DNA of 64,000 nt from Faecalicatena_A orotica (GTDB lineage: Bacteria > Bacillota > Clostridia > Lachnospirales > Lachnospiraceae): NCBI RefSeq assembly GCF_040545875.1, contig NZ_JBEPMR010000004.1; one strand, given 5' to 3'. The position numbers and the translations under genes are program-made. Positions within the stretch are counted from its first letter, which is position 1, and each line of letters begins with the position of its first letter. Below the pieces are notes generated by a model. That model worked only from the letters and a program-made list of their open reading frames with translations, was not told where the DNA came from and did no database searches. This document shows positions 8,003 through 17,757 of the stretch, piece after piece.

Positions 8003-9733
8003 TTACATCATCTTATCAATCATGGCAAGAACTTCTTTGCCCATCTGTTCTGATTTGGCATCTGCATCTTCCAGAGAAGTGCCTTTTACGCCATAGTAGA
8101 ACTTCACTTTCGGTTCTGTTCCGGATGGTCTTACGCATAACCATGCATCGTCTGTCAAATCGTAATAAAGAACATTGGAATTCGGAAGTCCGGTTCCAGT
8201 TACTTCACCTGTCTCCATGTCTTTGATTGTGTCAGCCTTGTAATCTCTTGCCTTTAATACTTTATATCCTGCAATCTCCATCGGTGGATTCTTGCGCAGT
8301 GTCTCCAGGATCTCCTGAATCTTAGCCAGTCCCTCGATACCCTTCAGCGTAATCGCCTGAATATCGTCTTTGTAATATCCATAACGGTCATACAGTGCAA
8401 TCATGGCATCCCACAGGTTCATTCCCAGTGTCTTATAATAAGCTGCCGCCTCACAGAGTGCCATTGTAGCAACGATAGCATCCTTGTCCCTTGCATGGGT
8501 ACCGATCAGGCAGCCATAGCTTTCTTCGAATCCGAATAAATATTCACCCTTACCGCTTGTCTCAAATCCGAGTATCTGCTGTCCGATAAACTTAAATCCG
8601 GTAAGGACCTCGATCAGTCCTGCATCATAATACTTTGCGATCGCGTCTGCCATATTGGAAGTTACGATTGTCTTGATCAGATATCCGTCTTCCGGCAGGC
8701 CTTTCAGCTCTTTTCTCTCTCCGATCTCATAGTCAGCAAGCAGGCAGCCTGACATATTCCCTGTCAGATCATGGTAAACGCCATCCTTGTCCTTCACGCG
8801 GACGCCGAGCCGGTCAGCATCCGGGTCGGTAGCCAGCACGATGTCTGCATCTACTTCTTTTGCCAGCTTCAGTCCCAGCTCAAATGCTTCAGCAGCCTCT
8901 GGATTCGGATAGGATACAGTCGGGAACTCTCCATCCGGCAGTTCCTGTTCTTTTACTACATAAACATTTTCAAACCCAAGCTCTTTTAAGATGCGGCGGG
9001 CCGGGATATTACCGGTGCCGTGCAGCGGGCTGTACACAATCTTCAGGTCCTTGCCCACAGCGTCGATGGCATCCTGATGGAGAACCTGCTTTTTAAGCTC
9101 TGCTATGTAGGCATCATCAACATCTGCACCAATGACTTCATACAGTCCGGCAGCCTTTGCTTCCTCCAGGCTCATGGTCTTCATCGTGGTATAGTCTTCC
9201 ACTGCCTTTACCTCATCCATGATTCCTTTGTCATGAGGTGGTGTGATCTGTGCGCCGTCTTCCCAATACACTTTGTATCCGTTATATTCCGGCGGGTTAT
9301 GGCTGGCTGTGATATTGATTCCTGCGATGCATCCTAACTTCCTCACTGCATAGGACAGCTCCGGTGTAGGGCGCAGGGACTCGAATACATAGGATTTAAT
9401 CCCGTTCGCAGCCAGACATAATGCCGCTTCGTCTGCAAATTCAGGTGACATGCGGCGTGAATCGTATGCGATTGCAACGCCTTTTCCCGCATTGCCACTT
9501 TTCATAATATAATTCGCCAGACCCTGTGTTGCCTTTCTGACGGTATAAATATTCATACGGTTGGTTCCTGCCCCGATAATTCCACGAAGCCCTGCCGTAC
9601 CAAACTCCAGATCTGTGTAAAAACGCTCTTTAATCTCGTTATCATCCTCTGCAATGCTTCTCAGTTCTGCCTTTGTGTCCTCATCAAAATATGGGTTGGC
9701 TAACCATTCCTCGTATCTCTCTTTGTAATCCAT
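8003..9733 (-). CDS. pgcA: Phospho-sugar mutase (alpha-phosphoglucomutase/phosphomannomutase)
   Basis: 576 residues, full length for the PgcA-type alpha-D-phosphohexomutase. The phosphoserine loop reads 'GINITASHNPPEYNGYKVYW', the metal loop 'ATDPDADRLGV', the sugar loop 'GFEESYG' and the C-terminal phosphate-binding loop 'RPSGTEPKVKFYY'. It interconverts glucose-1-phosphate and glucose-6-phosphate and so feeds polysaccharide and envelope synthesis. AGGAGG precedes the ATG. A 10-bp hairpin downstream (7954-7963 with 7974-7983) may act as its terminator, though it has no proper T run. Confidence 0.94.
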   Translation of the reverse strand: MDYKERYEEWLANPYFDEDTKAELRSIAEDDNEIKERFYTDLEFGTAGLRGIIGAGTNRMNIYTVRKATQGLANYIMKSGNAGKGVAIAYDSRRMSPEFADEAALCLAANGIKSYVFESLRPTPELSYAVRKLGCIAGINITASHNPPEYNGYKVYWEDGAQITPPHDKGIMDEVKAVEDYTTMKTMSLEEAKAAGLYEVIGADVDDAYIAELKKQVLHQDAIDAVGKDLKIVYSPLHGTGNIPARRILKELGFENVYVVKEQELPDGEFPTVSYPNPEAAEAFELGLKLAKEVDADIVLATDPDADRLGVRVKDKDGVYHDLTGNMSGCLLADYEIGERKELKGLPEDGYLIKTIVTSNMADAIAKYYDAGLIEVLTGFKFIGQQILGFETSGKGEYLFGFEESYGCLIGTHARDKDAIVATMALCEAAAYYKTLGMNLWDAMIALYDRYGYYKDDIQAITLKGIEGLAKIQEILETLRKNPPMEIAGYKVLKARDYKADTIKDMETGEVTGTGLPNSNVLYYDLTDDAWLCVRPSGTEPKVKFYYGVKGTSLEDADAKSEQMGKEVLAMIDKMM

Positions 9734-9781
9734 ACTGGTACCTCCTGCCTTAATTGTATGTTCCTATTATACAACAGGCAG

Positions 9782-10804
9782 TTATAAATTAAAAGTAAAT
9801 ATATTCTCTAAAAATCGCAGTTTTTCTTCCGTCTGCGTAATTGCTGTCTGGAGTTTCTCTACATTTTTCTCGGGGATCCACGCTTTGTTCGAGTGGTAAT
9901 AGGTATTTGCCGTTTTCCAGAACTTTTCCGGATAGGCAAGGCTCAGTGCCATATACTCCAGTTCCCGCGTATCCAGCGGACGTATCTCCTGATAGGCCGA
10001 AAGCATGGACTGCCCCAGGTTCTCGTTCCACTGGTGTTTTTCCATCACTTTCCGCAAAAAATAATACAGGTCCTGGACCTGAACGTCCACCCGGAAGTGT
10101 TCGAAATTTGTCGTCGCAATCCCGCCCGGGGTAAACAGCACGTTGTGATAGTTGTAGTCCCCGTGCACCAGTCTTAGTTCTTCGATGCTTTCCTGATACA
10201 GGCTGTCATATCTGGAATTCTCCAGCCTCTTGATCACCTGCTCTGCAAGTGAATACATCTGGTCAAAATATTCCAGAAACAGAAACTCAAATGCGCCTTT
10301 CGAAACTTTATTTCTAATAAAAGCACGCACTTTTTTCAATTCCCGGTTATGTCTGAGAAACTCATCCTTCAAATGCCGTCCTGTAGGCGGACGTATGACC
10401 GCATCCTCATCTATTGGGTCCATATCTCCGACAATCTGGCTCCACTGCATTTTCTGATGAAGCTGTGCCAGATTTCTCGCAGCCTGAAGCACTTCATATT
10501 CCCGTTTCACATCACATTCTCTGCCAGAAAACCATTTTTTCAGCATGTATCTGGACCCGTCTCTCGATACACTGACCAAATCCCCTTCTTTGTTATAGAC
10601 CGGAGTATCAACATTTGGATAACCTGCCGCTTCCAGATTCTTAAGGACAATATACAATAAAGGGACACGCCTGTCTGAAACATCAGCTTCCTTCAACAGC
10701 ATCGTGCCCTCTTTTGTGTCGCAAAAAAACGCACCCCTTATTTTGCGGGTGCCTTTCACTTCTATATCATATTGTTCTAAGACTTCTAATTCATAATCTC
10801 TCAT
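9782..10804 (-). CDS. CotS-family spore coat protein (kinase-like fold)
   Basis: 340 residues of the aminoglycoside-phosphotransferase-like CotS/YutH family, associated with the spore coat. The catalytic-loop equivalent 'LVHGDYNYHNVLF' is preserved at about 215-227. The following metal-binding motif, usually beginning with Asp in active kinases, reads 'TNFEHFRVD', so the metal ligand appears replaced and catalysis is doubtful. Its presence suggests the organism forms endospores. It sits between pgcA and cca and probably has its own promoter. Confidence 0.85.
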   Translation of the reverse strand: MRDYELEVLEQYDIEVKGTRKIRGAFFCDTKEGTMLLKEADVSDRRVPLLYIVLKNLEAAGYPNVDTPVYNKEGDLVSVSRDGSRYMLKKWFSGRECDVKREYEVLQAARNLAQLHQKMQWSQIVGDMDPIDEDAVIRPPTGRHLKDEFLRHNRELKKVRAFIRNKVSKGAFEFLFLEYFDQMYSLAEQVIKRLENSRYDSLYQESIEELRLVHGDYNYHNVLFTPGGIATTNFEHFRVDVQVQDLYYFLRKVMEKHQWNENLGQSMLSAYQEIRPLDTRELEYMALSLAYPEKFWKTANTYYHSNKAWIPEKNVEKLQTAITQTEEKLRFLENIFTFNL

Positions 10805-10866
10805 GGCTGCCCCCTGTTTCTACGATTTAACTCTTTCTAATCTATGAAAGGGACAGCCTGAGTATG

Positions 10867-12201
10867 CTAAATGCCAAGCTTTTCTTTTACATAATTACAT
10901 AATTTTTCTTTCTCATTCATCTCTGGTTCATCAATGACAAGCTCCAGCAGTTCATTGAGTATGTCTCCCATCTGTTTTCCCGGCTTCATGCCAAGCTTCA
11001 GCAGATCTCTGCCGCTTACTTTGAGCTGCCTTAGAGTCACACACTGGTCATTGATCAGCGCCTCCTGATACAACTCACGCATTGCCACAATATTTTCAAT
11101 CTTTGCGCGCCGCTTATATGGACTCTGCGCCTTGACATCCGCCATACGGACCGCCAGATAATAAGGGAACAGCTCCACGCCGATCCGGTTCATGGCACGG
11201 CGGACATTCTGTGGAGTCGCCTCAATCCGGTAATCGTGGTAGCAGACAAGGCGTGTCACCGTCTTAACCGTTTCATTATCAAACTTCAGGCGCCTGAGGA
11301 CTTTCCGCGCAATCTCCTCGCTGACGAGTGCGTGGCCTTTAAAATGATCAACACCTTTTTCATCTGTAGTCTTCATCGCCGGCTTTCCCATATCATGGAA
11401 AAGCATTGTAAGACGGAGAATCTTGTCCTTCTTGACATTTTTCAGCGCATGGAGCGTATGGTCCGCCACATCATACCTGTGATGGCGTGTATTCTGTTCC
11501 ACGCCTACCATCGCATCCCACTCCGGAAGTATCACCTTCGTAATACCCAGCTCATACGCATCCTGAATCAGCTCCGGATGGTTCGATGTCAGCAGCTTCA
11601 CAAGTTCTACCTGAATCCGCTCTGCACTGATATTTTTTAAAGTAGGAGCCAGCGTCCTGACCGCCTCGGCCGTGTTTTTCTCAATCGGAAAAGCAAGCTG
11701 CGCAGAAAACCGCACCGCCCTCAAAATCCTGAGCGCATCCTCTGAAAACCGCTCCATCGGATCACCCACACAGCGGATCAGGTGGTGGTTCAGGTCCTGC
11801 ATCCCGCCAAACACATCCACAAGGCGGATCTCATCATTATAAGCCATCGCATTGATCGTAAAGTCCCTGCGCCTTAAATCCTCCTCCAGATTCGTTGTAA
11901 ACGTCACCTCTTTCGGATGACGGCTGTCCTCATACTGCCCGTCAACCCGGTACGTCGTTACCTCAAACCCGTCCTTACCGATCATGACCGTGACCGTCCC
12001 ATGCTCAATCCCGGTATCCACCGTCCTGCGGAACAACCGCTTAATCTCCTCCGGCTTCGCTGAAGTCGTAATATCCCAGTCCTCCGGCCTGCGGCAGAGA
12101 ATCGAATCCCGCACACAGCCTCCCACCGCAAAAGCCTCATAGCCATGCAGCTGAAGATTATTAATAATCATAATCACTTTTCTTGGCAACTCTATCTTCA
12201 T
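10867..12201 (-). CDS. cca: CCA-adding tRNA nucleotidyltransferase with HD domain
   Basis: 444 residues. The nucleotidyltransferase head has 'AVGGCVRDSILCRRPEDWDITTSA' with the two catalytic carboxylates (DWD). It is followed by 'RRRDFTINAMAYN' and the neck region 'ERFSEDALRILRAVRFSAQL' used for nucleotide selection. A C-terminal HD domain ('LTMLFHDMGKP') makes it the long bacterial form. The enzyme builds or repairs the 3'-CCA end of tRNAs. The start has a GAAAGGAAG site just upstream. Confidence 0.94.
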   Translation of the reverse strand: MKIELPRKVIMIINNLQLHGYEAFAVGGCVRDSILCRRPEDWDITTSAKPEEIKRLFRRTVDTGIEHGTVTVMIGKDGFEVTTYRVDGQYEDSRHPKEVTFTTNLEEDLRRRDFTINAMAYNDEIRLVDVFGGMQDLNHHLIRCVGDPMERFSEDALRILRAVRFSAQLAFPIEKNTAEAVRTLAPTLKNISAERIQVELVKLLTSNHPELIQDAYELGITKVILPEWDAMVGVEQNTRHHRYDVADHTLHALKNVKKDKILRLTMLFHDMGKPAMKTTDEKGVDHFKGHALVSEEIARKVLRRLKFDNETVKTVTRLVCYHDYRIEATPQNVRRAMNRIGVELFPYYLAVRMADVKAQSPYKRRAKIENIVAMRELYQEALINDQCVTLRQLKVSGRDLLKLGMKPGKQMGDILNELLELVIDEPEMNEKEKLCNYVKEKLGI

Positions 12202-12230
12202 GTAAATCTTCCTTTCAAAAAAGGGACATC

Positions 12231-12255
12231 CGCAAAGGGGTCAGACCCTTTTGCG
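12231..12255. repeat. Palindromic repeat, family B (GGGGTCAGACCC type), short copy
   Basis: Arms 12231-12240 and 12246-12255 pair over 10 bp (one G.U) with loop TCAGA. The core GGGGTCAGACCC recurs in the larger element at 42713-42756. It lies in the short gap between the ATPase gene and cca. Confidence 0.7.
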
Positions 12256-12263
12256 CTCCGTTT

Positions 12264-13916
12264 TCAGAATTGTTTTATAATTTCCTGCTCACGTTTTTGA
12301 CAAGTAAATATTATAACTTGTCTTTGCTGTTCGCTCAACCATTTTAAAGTAGATTTTAATCTTTTTTCGTCATAAAATGCAAATGCATCATCGAAAATGA
12401 CCGGAAGCGGCTCTTCATAAAGGATTTCCGCCGCTGCCATTCTCAGCGCAAAATATACCTGCTCGATCGTTCCGGCAGATACCCTCTCCACCGGAATCCG
12501 CCGTCCGTCTTCCAGCAATGTCATATTCAGCTGTTCGTCGACAAGGAGCCTTGTATAACGTCCTTCTGTTATCTGCCCTAAAATACCGGAGGCTTTCCGG
12601 TTCAGTATGTCCCCGAACCCCTGTACCATTTGGCGGGAGGCAGACAGCAGCTTCTCTTCCGCCATCTGCAGCGCCTGGCTTGTCATTTGCAGGTTTTTAA
12701 TCTTCGGCTCAGGCATATCCAGTTCCGCAAGCTGTTCCTGAAGATTCTGGAAACGCACCTGCTTTTCCTTCCATTCCGATTTTATCCTCTGGTTTTCCCA
12801 TTTCAGCTTTTGCAGATATTCTTTTTCCTGTTCTATTTTTTCAGACTTTTGAAATTGTTTGTCATTACCCTGTTGATTTTCTATTTGCTTCTGAAGTTCT
12901 TCTCCGCCATATTTTTTATGAAACCGATGGCGTATTGACTTTATGCCGCCAAAACAAACCAGAAGAATGCCTGCCGCAAGAATCATCCATGACATGGCCG
13001 AAATGGCTCCGCCTCCTGTAAATATGGACTGCGATCCTGTGAAGAAACTCCAGATTCTACCTGCAATGCCCGCGATGATTCCCAGTAATCCAAGGGGTAT
13101 GTAGCTCTTGCCCGAATCTGTATCTGGATGCTTCTTCTGGCCAGCATCTTCGTTATATGCTTCGCCCCGCCCGTCTTTATCCGGTTCATCCATCTCCCCG
13201 GGCAGTTCCATATCCCGCAGCAAATCCCGGGAAGTTTTGAGTTTCTCCTGATTATCTTCCAGCTCGCTTTGCAGCTTTTCGGCATCCTTCGTGACGTACT
13301 GGCATTCGCGGCGGATTACCTCCCGCTTTTCTTCCTGCTTTTCATACAGTATCTTTATTTCCTGCTCAACGGACTTCTTCCGCATCCGCAGTTTATCCAG
13401 AGCACCTGACAAATCCACCGTGCTGCTCCCGGTCTCATAATAATTGGCCGCGTAATTTTTCAATTCCTCCGCCAGTTCCTGCCCCGGCCGCGCTGAAAGC
13501 TGCCCGACCGCAATTGTATTATCGAAGGATTCTTTCGTCATCCCGCCAAGCAGCATCTCCAGATCACCGTCTTCAACAGATAGTTCCTCCCCGTCATCCT
13601 CACAGACCAGACTTGCACTTTTCGTATACCTGTCAAAACTCCGCTCCAGCCGGAACTGTTTCCCGCCGCTTGTAAAACGCATGATCCCCGCGTAATAATT
13701 GGGATTCTCCCAAGGCTCATAGCGGCTGAACTCATCGTTTTGCGCAGCCCTTCCCCTGCCGCGGTCAAGGCCGAAAAGCATCGCTTTTATAAATGCATAA
13801 ATCGTAGATTTTCCATATTCATTTTCACCATAAAAAATCTGAATCCCATCCTCCATAAAAAAATGGCAGTCCGAAAATTTTCCAAAATTCTTTAGATAAA
13901 GTTCCCTTATCTCCAT
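12264..13916 (-). CDS. YhaN/SbcC-like ATPase (AAA, RecF/SMC type) with central membrane segment
   Basis: 550 residues. N-terminal ATPase half: 'LYLKNFGKF' and Walker A 'GENEYGKST'. C-terminal half: ABC signature-like 'VSAGTIEQVYFAL' and Walker B 'LPVIFDDAFAFYD'. Between them lie charged coiled-coil stretches (about 185-235 and 345-425) and a hydrophobic region (about 272-325). YhaN proteins also have a central membrane region, but Bacillus YhaN is much longer, so this is a compact form. The gene follows the nuclease gene by 15 bases, giving an SbcC/SbcD-like or YhaN/YhaO-like pair likely to process DNA ends or act in repair. Confidence 0.85.
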   Translation of the reverse strand: MEIRELYLKNFGKFSDCHFFMEDGIQIFYGENEYGKSTIYAFIKAMLFGLDRGRGRAAQNDEFSRYEPWENPNYYAGIMRFTSGGKQFRLERSFDRYTKSASLVCEDDGEELSVEDGDLEMLLGGMTKESFDNTIAVGQLSARPGQELAEELKNYAANYYETGSSTVDLSGALDKLRMRKKSVEQEIKILYEKQEEKREVIRRECQYVTKDAEKLQSELEDNQEKLKTSRDLLRDMELPGEMDEPDKDGRGEAYNEDAGQKKHPDTDSGKSYIPLGLLGIIAGIAGRIWSFFTGSQSIFTGGGAISAMSWMILAAGILLVCFGGIKSIRHRFHKKYGGEELQKQIENQQGNDKQFQKSEKIEQEKEYLQKLKWENQRIKSEWKEKQVRFQNLQEQLAELDMPEPKIKNLQMTSQALQMAEEKLLSASRQMVQGFGDILNRKASGILGQITEGRYTRLLVDEQLNMTLLEDGRRIPVERVSAGTIEQVYFALRMAAAEILYEEPLPVIFDDAFAFYDEKRLKSTLKWLSEQQRQVIIFTCQKREQEIIKQF

Positions 13917-13931
13917 ACTCTTCCACTTTCT

Positions 13932-14984
13932 TTATATCAGACTGTTCTCCAAAAGCGCCTGAACCCCTTCCTGTAATGCCTGGTATTCTATACTTCCTTC
14001 TGTACAGCCTGAGAACTCACCGATAAACTTTCCGATCAGGTTATCCTGATTTTCTTCATACAATTTCTGATAGTCGTAAGCCGGCCTCGTCTCATCCTCA
14101 ATCTCGAGAATATTTCCATACACATCCATATGGGCCGTATCAAACTCCACATCAGCGTCCCGGTACCCCCTCAGAATAAACTTATACACATTCTGAACAC
14201 CGCGCTTTTCCACAGTTCCTTTAATGTAATCCTTCACACTGCCGTTCGTCATAGACTCATTTACCCGCAGCGCAAGATGAATATATTCACGGGATGCATA
14301 AGGAACAAACTCAACATGGGTCCCCTTCTCCGTAATTTCCCCCCGGACAAAGCCGTGCTGCCCGGTATCATTTTTATCCACAGGCTCCAGCGCCCCTGCG
14401 TAGACAGCCAGATTTTTAACCAACGCCTGCGGTTTGTGGATATGACCCAGCGCAACATAATCAAACCCCGAATTTTCAAAAGCATCCGTTCGGACAGGCA
14501 CATGCTTCTCGTCCCCGCCATGCGCCAGAAGAATCTCATATTCCGCCGTCCCCGGGGCTTTAAGGTTATAGCGTTCCTCGCGTATCTCCCTCGCATGATA
14601 GCTGAATCCGTACACCGCCAGATTAAATTCCTGCAGCATCACATAACCAAGCTCACTGCCAAGCAAAGGGTGGACATTCTCATTCCACTGGAACGTACGG
14701 TAATAGGACCCCTTTTTTATATAATCATGGTTACCCACAATAAAAACAACCTGAGTATGTGACAATGTGGAAAACAGATAATTCACTTCCTTTAGCTCCC
14801 TCAAAAGAGGCTGCCGGTGAAACAAATCACCTGCAATAAGCAAAACATCCGTTTTTTCCTCCTCACACAGGGCAATAACCTGTGAAAAACTCTCCCATAT
14901 CTCCTGCGGACGCCCCGCAGAATAAGCACTTCCGGCATCCGGCTGCGCCCCGAGATGCACATCAGCAATGTGGATAAATCTCAT
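13932..14984 (-). CDS. SbcD/YhaO-like DNA repair exonuclease (metallophosphoesterase)
   Basis: About 350 residues from the ATG at 14984 (GGAGG five bases upstream); the 12-codon extension upstream is unlikely to be used. All calcineurin-type metal motifs are visible: 'IADVHLGAQ', 'LIAGDLFHRQ', 'VGNHDYI', 'LLAHGG' and 'ALGHIHKPQ'. Family members are Mn-dependent nucleases that act with an SMC-like ATPase, here the adjacent downstream gene. The substrate (double-strand ends or hairpins) is inferred from family only. Confidence 0.88.
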   Translation of the reverse strand: MRFIHIADVHLGAQPDAGSAYSAGRPQEIWESFSQVIALCEEEKTDVLLIAGDLFHRQPLLRELKEVNYLFSTLSHTQVVFIVGNHDYIKKGSYYRTFQWNENVHPLLGSELGYVMLQEFNLAVYGFSYHAREIREERYNLKAPGTAEYEILLAHGGDEKHVPVRTDAFENSGFDYVALGHIHKPQALVKNLAVYAGALEPVDKNDTGQHGFVRGEITEKGTHVEFVPYASREYIHLALRVNESMTNGSVKDYIKGTVEKRGVQNVYKFILRGYRDADVEFDTAHMDVYGNILEIEDETRPAYDYQKLYEENQDNLIGKFIGEFSGCTEGSIEYQALQEGVQALLENSLI

Positions 14985-15010
14985 CATTTCCTCCATAATC
15001 TCCATTTTGG

Positions 15011-15068
15011 TACACCACAAAAGTCAATTGGGGACGTAACCTTTTTGAAGTTTGTTACGTCCCCAATT
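15011..15068. repeat. Palindromic repeat, family A (GGGGACGTAAC type)
   Basis: A perfect 15-bp stem (15026-15040 with 15054-15068) with a 13-base loop beginning CTTTTTGAA, preceded by the flank CACCACAAAA. A second copy with the same flank and loop style lies at 55881-55934. It is intergenic, eight bases beyond the asnS stop and upstream of the nuclease gene, so it could also act as an mRNA-end hairpin. Confidence 0.85.
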
Positions 15069-15075
15069 AAATGTT

Positions 15076-16467
15076 CTATAGTTCGCAGTTATTCACAGTT
15101 CTCGGGAATGGCACTACGTCGCGGATGTTTGACATTCCTGTCAGGTACATGACGCATCTTTCGAATCCAAGGCCGAATCCTGCATGTCTTGTTGAACCAT
15201 ATTTTCTCAGATCGAGATAGAATTTGTAGTCTTCTTCATTCAGGTTCATTTCTTTCATTCGTTCTGTCAGCTTGTCGTAATCGTCTTCTCTCTGGCTTCC
15301 CCCGATGATCTCGCCGATTCCCGGCACCAGACAGTCGACTGCTGCCACTGTCTTGCCGTCTTCGTTCAGCTTCATGTAGAATGCTTTGATTTCTTTCGGG
15401 TAATCTGTTACGAATACAGGGCGTTTATAAACTTCCTCTGTCAGGTAGCGCTCGTGTTCTGTCTGAAGGTCTGTCCCCCAGTGTACCTTGTACTCGAACT
15501 TTTCATTGTTTTTCTCAAGCAGTTCGACTGCTTCTGTATAAGTAACTCTTGCAAAGTCTGAGCTGACTACATTCTGGAGTCTGCCCAGCAGCCCCTTGTC
15601 CACAAAGGAATTGAAGAAGTTCATTTCTTCCGGTGCGTTCTCAAGAACGTAGGAGATTACATACTTCAGCATGGCTTCTGCCAGGTCCATATTGTCATCC
15701 AGATCTGCAAATGCTATCTCTGGTTCGATCATCCAGAATTCTGCGGCGTGGCGTGTAGTGTTGGAATTTTCTGCGCGGAAGGTTGGTCCAAAGGTGTAGA
15801 TGCTTCTAAACGCCTGTGCAAATGTCTCCCCGTTGAGCTGTCCACTCACAGTCAGGCTTGTCTCTTTTCCGAAGAAATCCTGACTGTAATCAACGGTGCC
15901 GTCGGGGTTCTTCGGTACATTTTCCATATCCAGAGTTGTGACTCTGAACATCTCGCCCGCACCCTCACAGTCGCTTCCTGTAATCAGTGGTGTGTGGACA
16001 TATACGAAACCTCTCTCCTGAAAAAATTGGTGGATCGCATATGCAATCAGAGAGCGCACTCTGAATACTGCCTGAAACGTATTTGTTCTCGGACGCAAAT
16101 GTGAAATTGTTCTGAGATATTCGAAACTGTGCCGTTTCTTCTGCAGCGGGTAGTCCGGTGCGGAGGCGCCTTCGACGGAAATTTCGTCTGCCTGAATCTC
16201 AAATGGCTGCTTTGCCTGTGGTGTCGCTACCAGTGTTCCGGTTACTACGATCGCTGCCCCTACATTCTGTTTGGAGATCACATCGAAGTTCTCCATTTTA
16301 TCATGATATACAATCTGCAGCGGTTCAAAATAAGAACCGTCGTTTACAACAATAAATCCAAAAGTCTTAGAGTCGCGGATACTGCGGATCCATCCTCCAA
16401 CAGTTACCTTCTTGTCCAAATATTCTTCTCTGTTTTTAAATAATTCTCGAATTGTCAACAGGTCCAT
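15076..16467 (-). CDS. asnS: Asparaginyl-tRNA synthetase
   Basis: 463 residues, the usual length. An N-terminal OB-fold anticodon-binding domain ('[25 protein letters not shown]') is followed by the class II catalytic core with motif 2 '[25 protein letters not shown]' region and motif 3 '[13 protein letters not shown]'. The absence of the Asp-specific extra domain and the '[12 protein letters not shown]' pattern point to AsnRS rather than AspRS. It charges tRNA-Asn directly, so this organism does not depend only on the amidotransferase route. Confidence 0.95.
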   Translation of the reverse strand: MDLLTIRELFKNREEYLDKKVTVGGWIRSIRDSKTFGFIVVNDGSYFEPLQIVYHDKMENFDVISKQNVGAAIVVTGTLVATPQAKQPFEIQADEISVEGASAPDYPLQKKRHSFEYLRTISHLRPRTNTFQAVFRVRSLIAYAIHQFFQERGFVYVHTPLITGSDCEGAGEMFRVTTLDMENVPKNPDGTVDYSQDFFGKETSLTVSGQLNGETFAQAFRSIYTFGPTFRAENSNTTRHAAEFWMIEPEIAFADLDDNMDLAEAMLKYVISYVLENAPEEMNFFNSFVDKGLLGRLQNVVSSDFARVTYTEAVELLEKNNEKFEYKVHWGTDLQTEHERYLTEEVYKRPVFVTDYPKEIKAFYMKLNEDGKTVAAVDCLVPGIGEIIGGSQREDDYDKLTERMKEMNLNEEDYKFYLDLRKYGSTRHAGFGLGFERCVMYLTGMSNIRDVVPFPRTVNNCEL

Positions 16468-16553
16468 ACCAAATACTCCTTATTCCCTTTATATTTTATC
16501 CTTCATAAAACACCGGACGGGTGCGGTGAATCACCAAACACACTCTGGCACTA

Positions 16554-17546
16554 TTATAACACTGAATCCGCCTGAAATTCAATCCCGTTCTGTCTTCTGG
16601 CCTCATCTGTAACCCGCAAAGTATCCAGAGAATACTTTTTGTAGGGATGTTCAATGCATTTTCCCTTCACTAGCCGGGCAAATTCCTGTACCTCGTAAAC
16701 CATATTGTTCTTTGCGGGCGTATAAGGGACAGCTTCTCTTCTGCCGTCCCGGAACACGATTTCCAGCGTATCCGGCTGTGAAATTTTTCCTATAAGAATA
16801 CTTCCCTCTTCTCCGAGGAATATACTCGGATTGACAGATTCCGTAATTTTTGAGTAAACCGCCTCGGCAGTCACATCCCCATACTGCATCATTACGATTC
16901 CATTTCCCTCAAAACCATTTTCAAGTTTCGTGGAAAACGCTTTTATTTCCTGCGGCATACCGAGCATTCTGACTAACGTGTGTATACAATAGACTCCGAT
17001 ATCCATAATTGCTGCATTTGAAAGTTCAGGGTTGAATGCATTGAGGATCTCACCTGCACGGAACTTATCATAACGTGAAGAATACTGGCAATACTCCATC
17101 GTCACACGCCTCAGCCTGCCGATGCGCGGAAGATTCTCTTCCACCAGCCTGAATGCAGGGTCAAAATCAGGCCTCATGGCTTCCAGCAGCACGACTTCAT
17201 TCTGTCGGGAGCATTCAAACATCGCTGCCGCTTCTCTTTCATTTACAGCCATAATCTTCTCACACAAAACATGTTTCTTATGACGCATGGCCTCAATTGC
17301 CTGCGGACAGTGTGCATAAGTAGGCGTTGCAATGTAAACAGCCTCTATGTCTGACTGCAGAAATTCCTCATAGTCCGTATAAACATTTGGAATCTGATGC
17401 CTGCAGGCAAACCCGTCCCCTGTCTCCTGTTTTCTCGAATAAACCGCATATAGTTCCACATCCGGCACTTTTGCCGCTGCTTCAGCGAGCCAGTCACTTA
17501 TAAAATTCGTTCCTACAATTCCCAGCTTCAAATTTCCTTTCCTCAT
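16554..17546 (-). CDS. Gfo/Idh/MocA-family oxidoreductase
   Basis: 330 residues. The N-terminal Rossmann fold opens 'LKLGIVGTNFISDWLAEAA' and contains the family's 'CEKIMAVNEREAAAMF' active-site segment ('EK' motif). The C-terminal alpha/beta domain has 'IMDIGVYCIHTLVRMLG'. Family members oxidise or epimerise sugars, inositols or anhydrosugars with NAD(P). The start is ambiguous: the ATG at 17546 has a close CAGGAAG, while an in-frame TTG five codons later has AGGAAAGG. A strong terminator separates it from the upstream sugar operon, so a functional link is only positional. Confidence 0.85.
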   Translation of the reverse strand: MRKGNLKLGIVGTNFISDWLAEAAAKVPDVELYAVYSRKQETGDGFACRHQIPNVYTDYEEFLQSDIEAVYIATPTYAHCPQAIEAMRHKKHVLCEKIMAVNEREAAAMFECSRQNEVVLLEAMRPDFDPAFRLVEENLPRIGRLRRVTMEYCQYSSRYDKFRAGEILNAFNPELSNAAIMDIGVYCIHTLVRMLGMPQEIKAFSTKLENGFEGNGIVMMQYGDVTAEAVYSKITESVNPSIFLGEEGSILIGKISQPDTLEIVFRDGRREAVPYTPAKNNMVYEVQEFARLVKGKCIEHPYKKYSLDTLRVTDEARRQNGIEFQADSVL

Positions 17547-17684
17547 CTTCCTGATTATTTCGATCTTAGTTATTTAACCTTATTTTTTATATAATACTTA
17601 TCATATAATAGTAAATATAGAATACCATCTTATCCTTATAAGTCAAGATATTCCCGCCTTTCAAGTATAGATACGTATCTGTTT

Positions 17685-17735
17685 GCTAAAAAAATATATC
17701 TTTGCACATTAGATCTCCTGTGCAAAGATATATTT
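17685..17735 (-). terminator. Intrinsic terminator of the AnmK/Rbs/AlsE-type operon
   Basis: A perfect 16-bp stem (17692-17707 with 17720-17735) and 12-base loop, followed on the minus strand by a T run (plus-strand A run from about 17688). It lies 23 bases beyond the epimerase stop and closes the operon that begins at 23299. Confidence 0.9.
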
Positions 17736-17757
17736 CAAATTAACGAAATTTTTTCTT

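Noticed and set aside
14130..14762. 210-codon open frame antisense to the SbcD/YhaO-like gene
   Set aside because: A shadow frame of a gene with all metal-binding motifs intact.
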